DNA of 64,000 nt, from positions 1,302,001-1,366,000 of the forward strand of contig NZ_JACYXC010000001.1 of the NCBI RefSeq assembly GCF_016031615.1, given 5' to 3'. Both the position numbers and the translations under genes were made by a program. The stretch is from Streptomyces pactum. Its GTDB lineage: Bacteria > Actinomycetota > Actinomycetes > Streptomycetales > Streptomycetaceae. The notes beneath the pieces are model-generated. The model was given only the letters and a program-made list of their open reading frames with translations. It searched no databases and had not been told where the DNA came from. Below, one piece after another: positions 28,618-37,392 of this stretch. How positions within the stretch are numbered: position 1 is the stretch's first letter; each line of letters starts with the position of its first letter.

Positions 28618-29505
28618 ATGACCACGATCACTGACCTGTACCCCACCCGAGGGGCCACCGAGGTGCTCACCCCGCGCCAGGACCCCGTGGTCTGGTCCGC
28701 CCCCGGGACGTCCGGGCCCCTCACCGCCGACGAGCTGGGCGGCTACGACCGGGACGGGTTCCTCGCCATCGACCAGCTGATCACCCCCGAGGAGGTGGCG
28801 CTCTACCGGGCCGAGCTGGACCGGCTGATCGCCGACCCCGCCGTCCGGGCCGACGAGCGCTCCGTCATCGAGCCGAAGTCGCAGGACGTGCGGTCGGTGT
28901 TCGAGGTCCACCGGATCAGCGAGGTCTTCGCGGGGCTGGTACGCGATCCGCGGGTGGTCGGCCGCGCCCGGCAGATCCTCGGCTCCGACGTCTACGTCCA
29001 CCAGTCGCGGGTCAACGTCAAGCCCGGCTTCGGGGCGAGCGGCTTCTACTGGCACTCGGACTTCGAGACCTGGCACGCCGAGGACGGTCTGCCCCGGATG
29101 CGCACGGTGTCGGTCTCGATCGCCCTGACGGAGAACTACGCGACCAACGGCGGCCTGATGATCATGCCCGGGTCGCACCGCACGTTCCTGGGCTGCGCCG
29201 GTGAGACCCCGGCGGACAACTACAAGCAGTCGCTGCGGATGCAGCAGGCCGGTACGCCCTCGCCGCAGGCCCTCACCGAACTGGCCGACCGGCACGGCAT
29301 CCGGTTGTTCACCGGGAAGGCCGGCTCGGCCACCTGGTTCGACTGCAACTGCATGCACGGCTCCGGCGACAACATCACGCCGTACCCGCGCAGCAACGTC
29401 TTCATCGTGTTCAACAGTGTGGAGAACACCGCGGTGGAGCCGTTCGCGGCGCCCGCCCGGCGCCCGGAGTTCATCGGGGCGCGGGACTTCACCCCGGTGC
29501 GGTGA
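28618..29505 (+). CDS. ectD: ectoine hydroxylase
   Basis: This 295-residue Fe(II)/2-oxoglutarate dioxygenase converts ectoine to 5-hydroxyectoine. The signature FYWHSDFETWHAEDGLPRMR contains iron ligands His146 and Asp148. The distal His is in CNCMHGSGDN, and the co-substrate Arg is probably in TPYPRSNVF. The GLMIMPGSHRTFLGCAGETP segment is typical of EctD. It completes the operon, so this organism can make hydroxyectoine, which protects against heat and desiccation. Two strong hairpins follow the stop. Confidence 0.96.
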   Translation: MTTITDLYPTRGATEVLTPRQDPVVWSAPGTSGPLTADELGGYDRDGFLAIDQLITPEEVALYRAELDRLIADPAVRADERSVIEPKSQDVRSVFEVHRISEVFAGLVRDPRVVGRARQILGSDVYVHQSRVNVKPGFGASGFYWHSDFETWHAEDGLPRMRTVSVSIALTENYATNGGLMIMPGSHRTFLGCAGETPADNYKQSLRMQQAGTPSPQALTELADRHGIRLFTGKAGSATWFDCNCMHGSGDNITPYPRSNVFIVFNSVENTAVEPFAAPARRPEFIGARDFTPVR

Positions 29506-29533
29506 ACGACGGCCGGTCCGCGAGGGCCGGCCC

Positions 29534-29610
29534 GGGGGAGGTGCCGGAACGCGTCGCCGGTGCCTCCCCCGTCCTCTTCGGCGGTCGCCGGGCCCGGCCC
29601 GGCGACCGCC
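29534..29610. terminator. double hairpin terminator between ectD and the convergent PLP gene
   Basis: A first stem pairs GGGGGAGGTGCCGG (29534) with CCGGTGCCTCCCCC (29557). A second is perfect, GGCGGTCGCCGGG (29580-29592) with CCCGGCGACCGCC (29598-29610) and a 5-base loop. Convergent genes flank it, so it may stop transcription from both sides. Confidence 0.7.
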
Positions 29611-29698
29611 GTCGTACGCCCGCGGGCGCTCGGCGGCCGGCCGCGGGTGCTCGGCGGCCGGCCGCGGACGTGCCGGCCGCCGGCTGGCCCGGTGCCGG

Positions 29699-30760
29699 TC
29701 AGGCCGTGGCGGGCGCGCCGGCCAGCACCTCCAGCAGCCGGTCCACCTGGTCCGACGAGTTGTACAGGTGGAAGGCGGCGCGCAGGTTGCCCGCCCGGTT
29801 CGACACGTACACCTCCGCCTCGGCCAGCCGGGCCGCGGCCCGGCCCAGCCCGGGGACCGACACGATCGCCGACCCGGGTGCGGAGACGCTGGGGTGGCCC
29901 AGCGCTGCCACCCCGGCGCGGAACCGGTCCGCCAGGGCCCGGTTGTGCGCGGCGACCGCCGCCACCCCGATCTCCTCGATCAGGGCGAGCGAGTGCGGCG
30001 CGGCGACGTAGGACAGCGCGGCGGGGCTGAGGTCGAAGCGGCGCGCGGAGCGGGCCAGTTCCTCCACGATGCCGTAGGTGCTGCGCCAGGGGTCCTCGCC
30101 GGCCACCCACCCGGCGAAGACCGGGGTCAGCCCGCCGAGGTCCTCCGGGACGGTGAGGAAGGCGACGCCCCGCGGGCAGAGCAGCCACTTGTAGGCCACC
30201 GCCACGGTGAAGTCGAAGGCGTCGGCGCTCAGCGGCAGCCAGCCGGCGGACTGGCTGAGGTCGACCAGGGTGCGGGCGCCGTGCGCCCGGGCGGCCGCCG
30301 TGACGGCGCCGAGGTCGGCGATCCGTCCGTCCGCCGACTGCACGGAACTCACCACGACCAGCTCGGTCTCCGGTCGCACCGCGCCGGCCAGGTCCTCCAG
30401 GGCGGCCACCCGCACCCGCAGGTCGGCACGGACCGCGAACGGGTTGACCAGGGAACTGAAGTCCCCGTCGGCCACCAGCACCTCCGCACCGGACGGCAGC
30501 GAGGTGGCGATCAGGCCGGCGTACACCGCGACCGAGCCGCCGGCCGCGACCCGGCGGGCCGGTACGCCGACGATCCGGGCGTAGCGCTCGCGGCTCTCCT
30601 CCACGGCGGCGAACGCCTCGTCCACGTACTGGCCGCTGGTGCCTGCGGTGTCCAGGGCGGCCCGCAGCGGGGCCAGCGAGCGGGCCGGGATCAGCCCGGT
30701 GGCGGCGGTGTTGAGGTAGGTGGTGCGGGGGGTGAACTCGTCTCCGGACAGGCTGTTCAT
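29699..30760 (-). CDS. class V aminotransferase-fold PLP enzyme
   Basis: This 353-residue cysteine-desulfurase-like PLP enzyme has the landmarks TTYLNTAATGLIPA, VLVADGDFSSLVNPF, LVVVSSVQSADGRIADL, LVDLSQSAGWLPL (PLP-binding Asp region), AVAYKWLLCPRGVAFL (Schiff-base lysine in AYKWL) and SNRAGNLRAAFHLYNS. No Cys-containing mobile loop of true desulfurases is seen near the C-terminus, so an aminotransferase or lyase role is more likely. On the minus strand GATAGT lies six bases before the ATG with no ribosome binding site, so it is probably leaderless. It is divergent from the methyltransferase gene. Confidence 0.86.
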   Translation of the reverse strand: MNSLSGDEFTPRTTYLNTAATGLIPARSLAPLRAALDTAGTSGQYVDEAFAAVEESRERYARIVGVPARRVAAGGSVAVYAGLIATSLPSGAEVLVADGDFSSLVNPFAVRADLRVRVAALEDLAGAVRPETELVVVSSVQSADGRIADLGAVTAAARAHGARTLVDLSQSAGWLPLSADAFDFTVAVAYKWLLCPRGVAFLTVPEDLGGLTPVFAGWVAGEDPWRSTYGIVEELARSARRFDLSPAALSYVAAPHSLALIEEIGVAAVAAHNRALADRFRAGVAALGHPSVSAPGSAIVSVPGLGRAAARLAEAEVYVSNRAGNLRAAFHLYNSSDQVDRLLEVLAGAPATA

Positions 30761-30873
30761 CGGGCCACTATCGTCCGGCCGGGGCCCCGGCGTCCATGGT
30801 GCCCCTCCGGCGGCCCCCGGCGCGGCGGTCCGGGCACGGTGTTCCGGGAGGGTGCCGGGGCCCGCACGCCGGG

Positions 30874-30885
30874 TAGCGTGATCGT
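30874..30885 (+). promoter_or_regulatory. -10 element of a leaderless methyltransferase transcript
   Basis: TAGCGT at 30874-30879 is followed six bases later by the ATG, and there is no ribosome binding site. The spacing fits transcription starting at or next to the start codon. Confidence 0.45.
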
Positions 30886-31548
30886 ATGACGGACCCGGAA
30901 CGGCTGCGGCGCTACTGGGAGACCACCGGCGCGGGACACACCTTCACCCATCCGCTCGATGCCGGACTGCTGGCCCGGTACGTCTCCCCCGACGCGCGCG
31001 TCCTGGACTACGGCTGCGGCTACGGGCGGCTGACGGCCCGCCTGGCCGCGCTCGGCTGGTCCCGGGTGCGGGGCGTGGACGTCTCCGCGGCGCTGGTGGC
31101 CCGGGGCCGCGCCGAGCACCCGGGGCTGGCCCTGGAACACGTGGCCGAGCCGCCGCTGCCGTACCCGGACGGCGCGTTCGACGCGGCGCTGCTGTTCGCC
31201 GTGCTGACCTGTGTGCCCGGTGAGCGGGACCAGGACCGGACGCTGGCGGAGCTGGCGCGGCTGCTGCGGCCCGGCGGGGTGCTGTACCTCAGCGACGTGC
31301 CCCTCCAGGACGACGAGGAGCACCGGGCCCGCTACCGCGCGGCGCGCCCGTGGGCGGAGGTGTACGGGACCTTCCGCATCCCCGACGGCGGGGTGTTCCG
31401 CCACCAGGACCCGGCGCGGCTGCGCGAACGGCTCGGCGCGCTGGGGTTCGAGGTGGCCGAGGAGCACCGGGACCCGGTGCCCACCCTCGACGGCCGGACC
31501 GTCACCCGGCTCCAGCTGGTGGCGCGCCGGGGACCGGACCGCCCCTGA
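30886..31548 (+). CDS. class I SAM-dependent methyltransferase
   Basis: This 220-residue Rossmann-fold methyltransferase has motif I VLDYGCGYGRLTARL, the acidic second strand VRGVDVSAALVARGR, motif II region YPDGAFDAALLFAVLTCVP and LLRPGGVLYLSDVP. A small-molecule substrate of the UbiE/Tam type is likely but unspecified. The start has no ribosome binding site and a -10-like TAGCGT just upstream. It is divergent from the PLP enzyme and convergent with the purine permease. Confidence 0.9.
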   Translation: MTDPERLRRYWETTGAGHTFTHPLDAGLLARYVSPDARVLDYGCGYGRLTARLAALGWSRVRGVDVSAALVARGRAEHPGLALEHVAEPPLPYPDGAFDAALLFAVLTCVPGERDQDRTLAELARLLRPGGVLYLSDVPLQDDEEHRARYRAARPWAEVYGTFRIPDGGVFRHQDPARLRERLGALGFEVAEEHRDPVPTLDGRTVTRLQLVARRGPDRP

Positions 31549-31616
31549 CCCGGCGGTGCGGGGCACGGGCGCCCGGGGACCCCGGCGGGGCGAGGTGCCC
31601 GGGCGCGGCGTACGGG

Positions 31617-31645
31617 CCCCGGCCGGGCGGTCCGCCCGGCCGGGG
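31617..31645. terminator. bidirectional terminator hairpin
   Basis: CCCCGGCCGGGCGG and CCGCCCGGCCGGGG form a perfect 14-bp inverted repeat around a single T. It lies between the convergent methyltransferase and purine permease genes. Confidence 0.65.
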
Positions 31646-31659
31646 AGGGAGCCGGTGGC

Positions 31660-33108
31660 TCAGGTGAGCAGCTCGCGGATCGGGTGGATCGCGAAGTAGG
31701 CCGCGAAGAGCGCCGCGCTGCCCCACAGCAGCCAGTGCACCTCCCGGGCCTTGCCCAGCACGGTCTTGAGGACCACGTACGACACGAAGCCGGCGCCGAT
31801 GCCGTTGGTGATGGAGTAGGTGAACGGCATCACGGCGATGGTGAGGAAGGCCGGGATGGCGATCTCGTACTTCTCCCACTCGATGTGCCGCACCTGGCTC
31901 ATCAGCAGGAAGCCGACGGCGATCAGCGCGGGCGCGGCGGCCTGCATCGGCACCACGGTCAGCAGCGGCGTCAGGAAGAGCGCCGCGGCGAAGAGTCCGC
32001 CGGTGATGATGTTGGCGAAGCCGGTCCGGGCGCCCTCACCGACGCCCGCGGCGGATTCGATGTAGGTGGTGCTGGAGGACGCGGACGAGGCACCGCCGGC
32101 GACGGCGGCGACGCTGTCGATGAACAGCACCCGGCCCAGGTTCGGGACCTTGCCCTGCTCGTCCAGGAGTCCCGCCTCGTTGCTGACGCCGACGACGGTG
32201 CCCATGGTGTCGAAGAAGTCCGACAGGATCAGCGTGAAGACGATGAGCACCAGGGTCAGCGCGCCGACCTCGTCCCAGGCGCCGAGCAGGTCGAACTCGC
32301 CGATCAGGCCGAAGTCCGGCGAGGCCACCACGTCGTCCGGCAGCTCGGGGACGGTCACGCCCCAGGAGAGCGGGTTGACGTCGGCCAGCTCGTTGATCAC
32401 GATCGCCAGCACCGTGGTGACCACGATGCTGATGAGGATCGCGCCCTTGAGGCCGCGCGCCATCAGCGCGATGGTCAGCAGCACCCCGACGCAGAACACC
32501 AGGATCGGCCAGCCCTCCAGCTCGCCGCCCGCACCGAGCTGGACCGGCACCGATCCGGTCTCGCCCGGGATCCGGGTGACGAAGCCGGCGTCGATGAAGC
32601 CGATGAAGGCGATGAACAGGCCGATGCCGACGCTGATCGCCTGCTTGAGCGGCTGCGGGATGGCGTGCATCACCGCCTCGCGGAGTCCGGTGACCACCAG
32701 CAGGCAGATGATGAGGCCTTCGAGGACCACCAGGCCCATCGCGTCGTCCCAGGCCATCTTCGGGGCGATCTGGAAGGCGACGACGGCGTTCAGCCCGAGA
32801 CCTGCCGCGAGGGCGAGCGGCAGGTTTCCGGCGACGCCCATGATGATCGTCATCACCGCGGCCACCAGGGCGGTGGCGGTGGCCAGTTCGACGCCGGAGA
32901 GCTTGTCCCCGTACTTGTCCTCGGCGCTGCCCAGGATGATGGGGTTGAGCACGAGGATGTACGCCATGGTGAAGAAGGTGGCGAGGCCGCCACGTATCTC
33001 CCGGCCGAGATTTGATCCTCGCTCAGATATCCGGAAGAATCGGTCTATCCCGTTCCTGCCGGCTGTCGGCGGGGTGTTTCCCGCCTTGTCGATGACCTGT
33101 CTGGCCAC
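31660..33108 (-). CDS. NCS2 family purine permease
   Basis: This 482-residue multi-spanning permease is of the AzgA/PbuG (adenine, guanine, hypoxanthine) branch. Features are STFFTMAYILVLNP-like GLATFFTMAYILVLNPIIL, LGLNAVVAFQIAP, LILSDFFDTMGTVVGVSNEAG and SSSTTYIESAAGVGEGARTGFANI. About twelve membrane segments are expected. The GTG start at 33108 follows ACGAGGAG. Upstream I see no purine riboswitch. Uptake of hypoxanthine/adenine by proton symport is inferred from the family. Confidence 0.92.
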   Translation of the reverse strand: MARQVIDKAGNTPPTAGRNGIDRFFRISERGSNLGREIRGGLATFFTMAYILVLNPIILGSAEDKYGDKLSGVELATATALVAAVMTIIMGVAGNLPLALAAGLGLNAVVAFQIAPKMAWDDAMGLVVLEGLIICLLVVTGLREAVMHAIPQPLKQAISVGIGLFIAFIGFIDAGFVTRIPGETGSVPVQLGAGGELEGWPILVFCVGVLLTIALMARGLKGAILISIVVTTVLAIVINELADVNPLSWGVTVPELPDDVVASPDFGLIGEFDLLGAWDEVGALTLVLIVFTLILSDFFDTMGTVVGVSNEAGLLDEQGKVPNLGRVLFIDSVAAVAGGASSASSSTTYIESAAGVGEGARTGFANIITGGLFAAALFLTPLLTVVPMQAAAPALIAVGFLLMSQVRHIEWEKYEIAIPAFLTIAVMPFTYSITNGIGAGFVSYVVLKTVLGKAREVHWLLWGSAALFAAYFAIHPIRELLT

Positions 33109-33295
33109 GCGCTGCTCCTCGTTGTCTCAAACACGACGCGAACGAATGTGCTGGATTGTGCTCGCCGGACGCATCGTTCAGGTTTACGGTGCATTACGAG
33201 ATCACTCCGACCGGCACGGGGAGTTGACACCGGACGCGCCGAGCCCGTGACGGCATCACCCGATGCCGGAATCGCGCCGGGAGGGGGACCGGCGG

Positions 33296-34171
33296 TCAGC
33301 GCATCGGCGCGTGGGTGCCGGAGGTCCGGCCCTCGGGCGGTGCGGACACGCCCGCGTCCCAGGTGTTGGTCCGCGAGACCGCCGAGTCGCCCAGGTCGGC
33401 CCCGGCGTCGCCGTTGCGGGCCGCCCAGGAGTGCTCCACCGTGACCGGGTCCGGCCAGTTTCGCAAATCCAGTCCGTCGTCGGCGTTGCCGAACACCCGG
33501 ACGCCGGTGACCACATTGCCCCGGCCCGACCCGGATGTGAACGCTATGCCGTCGCCGGACCGCCCGTCCGCCGCCCGGTCACCGTTTCCGAACGCGTCCA
33601 CATCACGGACCACGTTGTCGCGCGTACCGGGGCCACGCAGCACCAGGCCGCTGTCCCCGTTGGAATGCGCGCGGAGGTTCTCCAGCACCACTCCGGTGCA
33701 CGAGGTGCAGACCACGGCCTGGTCCGGGGCGTCCCGGAACTCGATTCCGGAGACCGTCGTGAAATCGGCGCGCAACTCCAGCAGCGGGGCGCCGGCGGGC
33801 AGCCGGGAGCCGTCCACGGTGACCTTCTCGGCGCCGAACGCCCTGAGCACCACACGGTTTCCCGGGGTGCCGCCGGTACGGACCCGCAGTGGCTCGGTGG
33901 GGTGGTACGTCCCGCCCCGCACCTCGATGGTGGTGCCCTTGCCGGCGACCGACAGGGCCTTCTCCAGGGTGCGGAAGGGGGCGCCGCGGCTGCCGGGGGC
34001 GGAGTCGCTGCCGGCCGGGGAGACGTAGACCGTGGCGTCCACCGCGCTGGCCCCGCGGGGGGCGGTGGTGAGGTACACCCCGGCCACGGCCGAGGCGACG
34101 ATCACCAGGGTGCCCAGCGGCAGCGTACGGTCCTTGCGGTGGCGGCCACGGTAGCGTCGGCGGCGTCTCAT
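33296..34171 (-). CDS. secreted right-handed parallel beta-helix protein
   Basis: This 291-residue protein has an N-terminal basic stretch and membrane segment (LPLGTLVIVASAVAGVYLTTAP), then a DUF1565-like opening, TVYVSPAGSDSAPGSRGAPFRTLEKAL, and beta-helix coils with repeated GI-F and N-G-D-G-L motifs (VSGIEFRDAPDQAVV, NGDSGLVLRGPGTRDNVV, NADDGLDLRNW). The fold suggests polysaccharide binding or cleavage at the cell surface. No catalytic set is clear. The ATG at 34171 has GGGAG 12 bases upstream. It is shorter than many such proteins, but the end looks natural. Confidence 0.82.
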   Translation of the reverse strand: MRRRRRYRGRHRKDRTLPLGTLVIVASAVAGVYLTTAPRGASAVDATVYVSPAGSDSAPGSRGAPFRTLEKALSVAGKGTTIEVRGGTYHPTEPLRVRTGGTPGNRVVLRAFGAEKVTVDGSRLPAGAPLLELRADFTTVSGIEFRDAPDQAVVCTSCTGVVLENLRAHSNGDSGLVLRGPGTRDNVVRDVDAFGNGDRAADGRSGDGIAFTSGSGRGNVVTGVRVFGNADDGLDLRNWPDPVTVEHSWAARNGDAGADLGDSAVSRTNTWDAGVSAPPEGRTSGTHAPMR

Positions 34172-34797
34172 GGCTGAAGCAGCTCCCGTCGGTGCGGCGA
34201 GGATCGCCGAGCGCTCGCGGACTCCATGGGTGGACATGGTACGCACCGGAGTCGATCACGTGGCCGATTCCCCTGTATTGACAGGAGTTGACGAGGTGTC
34301 GGCATCCCGGCCGCACCGGGCCGGCCACCCTCCGGTGCGCCGCGCGCCGCCCCGCACGGCCCACGGCGCGGGCCCCGGAGCGGCGCGGACGGCGCCGGCG
34401 CGAAGGGTACGGGAGGGGGCGGGCGGGACGGGCGCGGGGGGCCAGGGGCGGCGGCCCGGCGGGGACCGGGACGCGGGCCGCCCGGCGCACCCGGCGCCCG
34501 CGACGCCCCCCCGCGCCGCACCGGGAGTGGTCCGTACGACGGACAGATGAACGGTGTGTAGCGGGTTCGTCACGGACGGGCACGTTAGTGAGTGCGCGGC
34601 CGCTGTCGGCACCCGGCGGGCATCTCACACCCCATCGGATGAAACGCACCGATGGAAACCGGCCGCCCTGCACCACTGGGGACGCCCTCGTCGGCCGGGC
34701 GGGCCGGGCGGACGGACACCGCCATCGTGGCCGGCCGGGGGCGGGGGGCGGAAACAGGTCAAGGAACCGTAAATCGAGGTCGTTCGTTAGCCGGGAC
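34172..34797. other. intergenic region, no gene found
   Basis: The first 130 bases and the last 60 are less GC-rich and probably hold the promoters of the divergent beta-helix and TerD genes. The middle is GC-rich shadow sequence without a credible frame or RNA gene. Confidence 0.5.
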
Positions 34798-36020
34798 ATG
34801 ACCGCTATGACTCCCGGCTCGAATCTCCCGCTCCCCGTCGCCCGCGTGGCAGTGGACGTCACCGCCCCGGTGCGGCTCGACGTGTCGGGCCTGCTCCTCA
34901 CCGCCGACGGCAAGGTGCGCTCCGACGACGACTTCGTCTTCTACAACCAGCCCACCGGCCCCGGCGTCACCCACTCCGCCTCGGCCCCCGGCGGGGGCGA
35001 CACCATCACCGTGGACACCGCGGCGATCCCGGCCGGCATCGACAAGGTCGTGGTGACCGCCTCCCTGGACGCGCCCGGCGCGACGTTCGCCGGCACGGAG
35101 CCCACCGCCACGGTGCGCGGCGCCGACGACGGCACCGTGATCGCCACCTTCACCCCGCCCCGGCTGGGGCCGGAGACGGCGCTGGTGGTCGTCGAGGTCT
35201 ACCGGCGCGGTGGCGCCTGGAAGGTCCGCGCGGTCGGCCAGGGGTACGCCAACGGGCTGGCCGGCATCGCCACCGACTTCGGGGTGTCCATCGAGGAGCC
35301 GGCCGCGCCCGCCGCCCCGGCCCCCCGCCCCGCCCGTTGCGCCGCCCGCCGGACCCGCCGCGCACCTTCCCCCGCCGGCCGCGGTGCAGGCCCCCGCCGC
35401 CGCCGGCCGCGCCTCCCGCCGCCCCGGCCGCCGCGCCCGGCACCGGCAAGATCAACCTGGACAAGGGGCGGGTCAACCTCCAGAAGAACCAGACCGTCTC
35501 CCTGGTCAAGGGCGGCCGGCCGCTGCTGACCACGGTGAAGATGGGGCTCGGCTGGGAGCCCGCCTTCCGCGGCAAGGACATCGACCTGGACGCCTCGGTG
35601 ATCGCCTACGGGGTGGACCGGAAGAAGATCGACAACTGCTTCTTCGGCAAGCTCAGCATCCTCGGCGGCACCATCCAGCACTCCGGCGACAACCTCACCG
35701 GCGAGGGCGGTGGCGACGACGAGGTGATCACCGTGCACCTGGGTGACCTGCCCCCGCAGGTCACCGGGCTGGTCTTCACCGTCAACTCCTTCTCCGGCCA
35801 GCGGTTCACCGATGTCGCCAAGGCGTACTGCCGGCTGCTGGACGGCGGTGGCCAGGAGCTGGTCCGCTTCGACCTCACCCACGCCGAACCGCGCACCGGG
35901 GTGCTGATGGCCAAAATGATCAAGCAGTTCTCCGGCGAGTGGGAGATGACCGCGCTGGGCGAGTACGTGGACTCGCGCACCGTGCGCGGCATGGTCAAGC
36001 CGGGCGGCAAGGCCCTCTAG
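34798..36020 (+). CDS. two-domain TerD family protein (one apparent base missing in the linker)
   Basis: Two TerD domains, calcium-binding beta-sandwiches linked to tellurite and stress responses, are joined by a Pro/Ala-rich linker. Domain 1 begins VRLDVSGLLLTADGKVRSDDDFVFYNQP and ends GYANGLAGIATDFGVSIEEP. Domain 2 begins GTGKINLDKGRVNLQKNQTVSLVK and contains GLGWEPAF, DLDASVIAYG, GDNLTGEGGGDDEVI and SFSGQRFTDV. The two lie in adjacent frames. Restoring a single base between about 35330 and 35440, in the C-rich linker, makes one protein of about 407 residues. ATG 34798 is used, and a second ATG follows at 34807. Domain order matches Streptomyces TerD proteins I remember as intact. Confidence 0.87.
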
Positions 36021-36154
36021 GCCACGGGATCCGGGGGGCGGCGGACGCCGGCCGGGCCGGTACCGGACCTTGGTCGCCCCGCCGCCCCGGCTCCCGGCCC
36101 CCGCCGCACTGCCGCTCCCCCGTAGCCCCTGGCCGGGCCCGGTACCGGCACCGG

Positions 36155-37282
36155 TCAGCTGACCGGCGTGGCCCCGGCGCCCGCCCATGCCCCGGTGTCC
36201 GGCGCGGTCCCGGTGTCCGGCGCGGTCCCGGTGCCCGGCGCGGTCCCGGTGTCCGGCGCGGTCCCGGCCGGGGCCCGGAGGCCCGCGAGCCGGGCCAGCG
36301 CGCGGTAGGACTCCAGCAGTGCCGCACGGTCGTAGCTGCTGGTGGTCACCAGGATCTCGTCCGCGCCGCTGCGGGCGGTCAGCGCGGCCAGGGCCGTCGC
36401 GGCCTCCTCGGGGGTGCCGTACACATGGCCGCGCAGCGCCTCGTCGAAGTACCCGCGCTCCCGGTCGCCCATCGGCCGGGCGGCGATCTCCTCGGCCGGC
36501 ACCAGCGGCGGGAACTCACCGTGGACGCGTGAGTGGGCGAGCGACCACGCCTCGGGGACCAGCAGCTCGCGGGCGCGTTCGGCGGTGGCGGCCACCGCCA
36601 CGTTCCCCGCGACCACCACATAGGGCCGCTCGGCCCAGTGGGAGGGGCGGAACCCCCGCCGGTAGCCGTCGATCGCCCGCAGCATCGCCTCCTCACCGCG
36701 TACCGCGCCGATCACCAGCGGCAGTCCGAGGTCGGCCGCGACCTGCGCCCCCGCACCGGTGGCGAGCACGAAGGGCTGTGGCCGCAGCCCCTCGGCGGGG
36801 CGGGCGCGCACCCGCGGCCCGCCCGTCCGGTCGCCGGTGAAGTAGCCCAGCAGCTCGGTGAGCTGGGCGTCGAAGTCGTCCGCCGCCGCCTTGTCCCGGC
36901 CCAGCGCGCGGCGGACCCCGTCGGTGAAGCCGACCGAGCGGCCCAGCCCCATGTCGATCCGGCCCGGGTGGAGCGACTCCAGCACCCCGAACTGCTCGGC
37001 GACCACCAGCGGCCGGTGGTTGGGGAGCATCACCCCGCCGGTGCCGACCCGGATGACGGAGGTGGCCGCCGCCACCGCCGCGGCGAGCACCGTGGGCGCC
37101 GAGCCGGCCACCCCGGGCACCCCGTGGTGCTCGGCGACCCAGAACCGGTGGTAACCCAGGGCCTCCACCTGCCGCGCGAACCGCACCGTGTCGCGCAGCG
37201 CCCGGGCCGGCTCCTCCCCCCGGCGGATGCGGGAGCGGTCCAGGACGGAGAGCCGGATGCCGGCTGCGGGCGGGAACGTCAC
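36155..37282 (-). CDS. LLM-class flavin-dependent oxidoreductase (MsnO8-like)
   Basis: This 375-residue bacterial-luciferase-like monooxygenase contains LSVLDRSRIRRGE, YHRFWVAEHHGVPGVAGSAPTVL, IRVGTGGVMLPNHRPLVVAEQFGVLESLHPGRIDMGLGRS and TSSYDRAALLESY. It uses FMNH2 and O2 on an unknown substrate. The GTG at 37282 gives VTFPPAAGIRLSVLD. The C-terminal 35 residues are a Gly/Thr/Ala/Pro/Asp tail produced by an 18-bp tandem repeat, which is unusual for the family and probably disordered. Confidence 0.88.
   Translation of the reverse strand: MTFPPAAGIRLSVLDRSRIRRGEEPARALRDTVRFARQVEALGYHRFWVAEHHGVPGVAGSAPTVLAAAVAAATSVIRVGTGGVMLPNHRPLVVAEQFGVLESLHPGRIDMGLGRSVGFTDGVRRALGRDKAAADDFDAQLTELLGYFTGDRTGGPRVRARPAEGLRPQPFVLATGAGAQVAADLGLPLVIGAVRGEEAMLRAIDGYRRGFRPSHWAERPYVVVAGNVAVAATAERARELLVPEAWSLAHSRVHGEFPPLVPAEEIAARPMGDRERGYFDEALRGHVYGTPEEAATALAALTARSGADEILVTTSSYDRAALLESYRALARLAGLRAPAGTAPDTGTAPGTGTAPDTGTAPDTGAWAGAGATPVS
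36193..36264. repeat. 18-bp tandem repeat inside the flavin enzyme's 3' end
   Basis: CGGTGTCCGGCGCGGTCC occurs four times head to tail (36193, 36211, 36229 with one change, 36247). On the minus strand each unit encodes GTAPDT or GTAPGT, in frame with the flavin enzyme gene. Confidence 0.95.
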
Positions 37283-37392
37283 ACTGCTGACAACAGAACG
37301 CCGGGCGCCGGGGATTCCCCGTCGCCCGGCGGCCGTCGGCCCGGCGGTGCGGCCCCGGTGCGGGGCAGCCGCGCGGGTGATGACGGTACGGA

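Noticed and set aside
26665..29358. Minus-strand open frame of about 900 codons across ectABCD
   Set aside because: It is a codon-position shadow of the ectoine genes, with no domain and repetitive Gly/Val/Leu/Asp/Gln content.
33109..33295. Purine riboswitch upstream of the NCS2 permease
   Set aside because: The conserved purine-aptamer loops are not found. Only promoter-like AT-richer sequence is visible.
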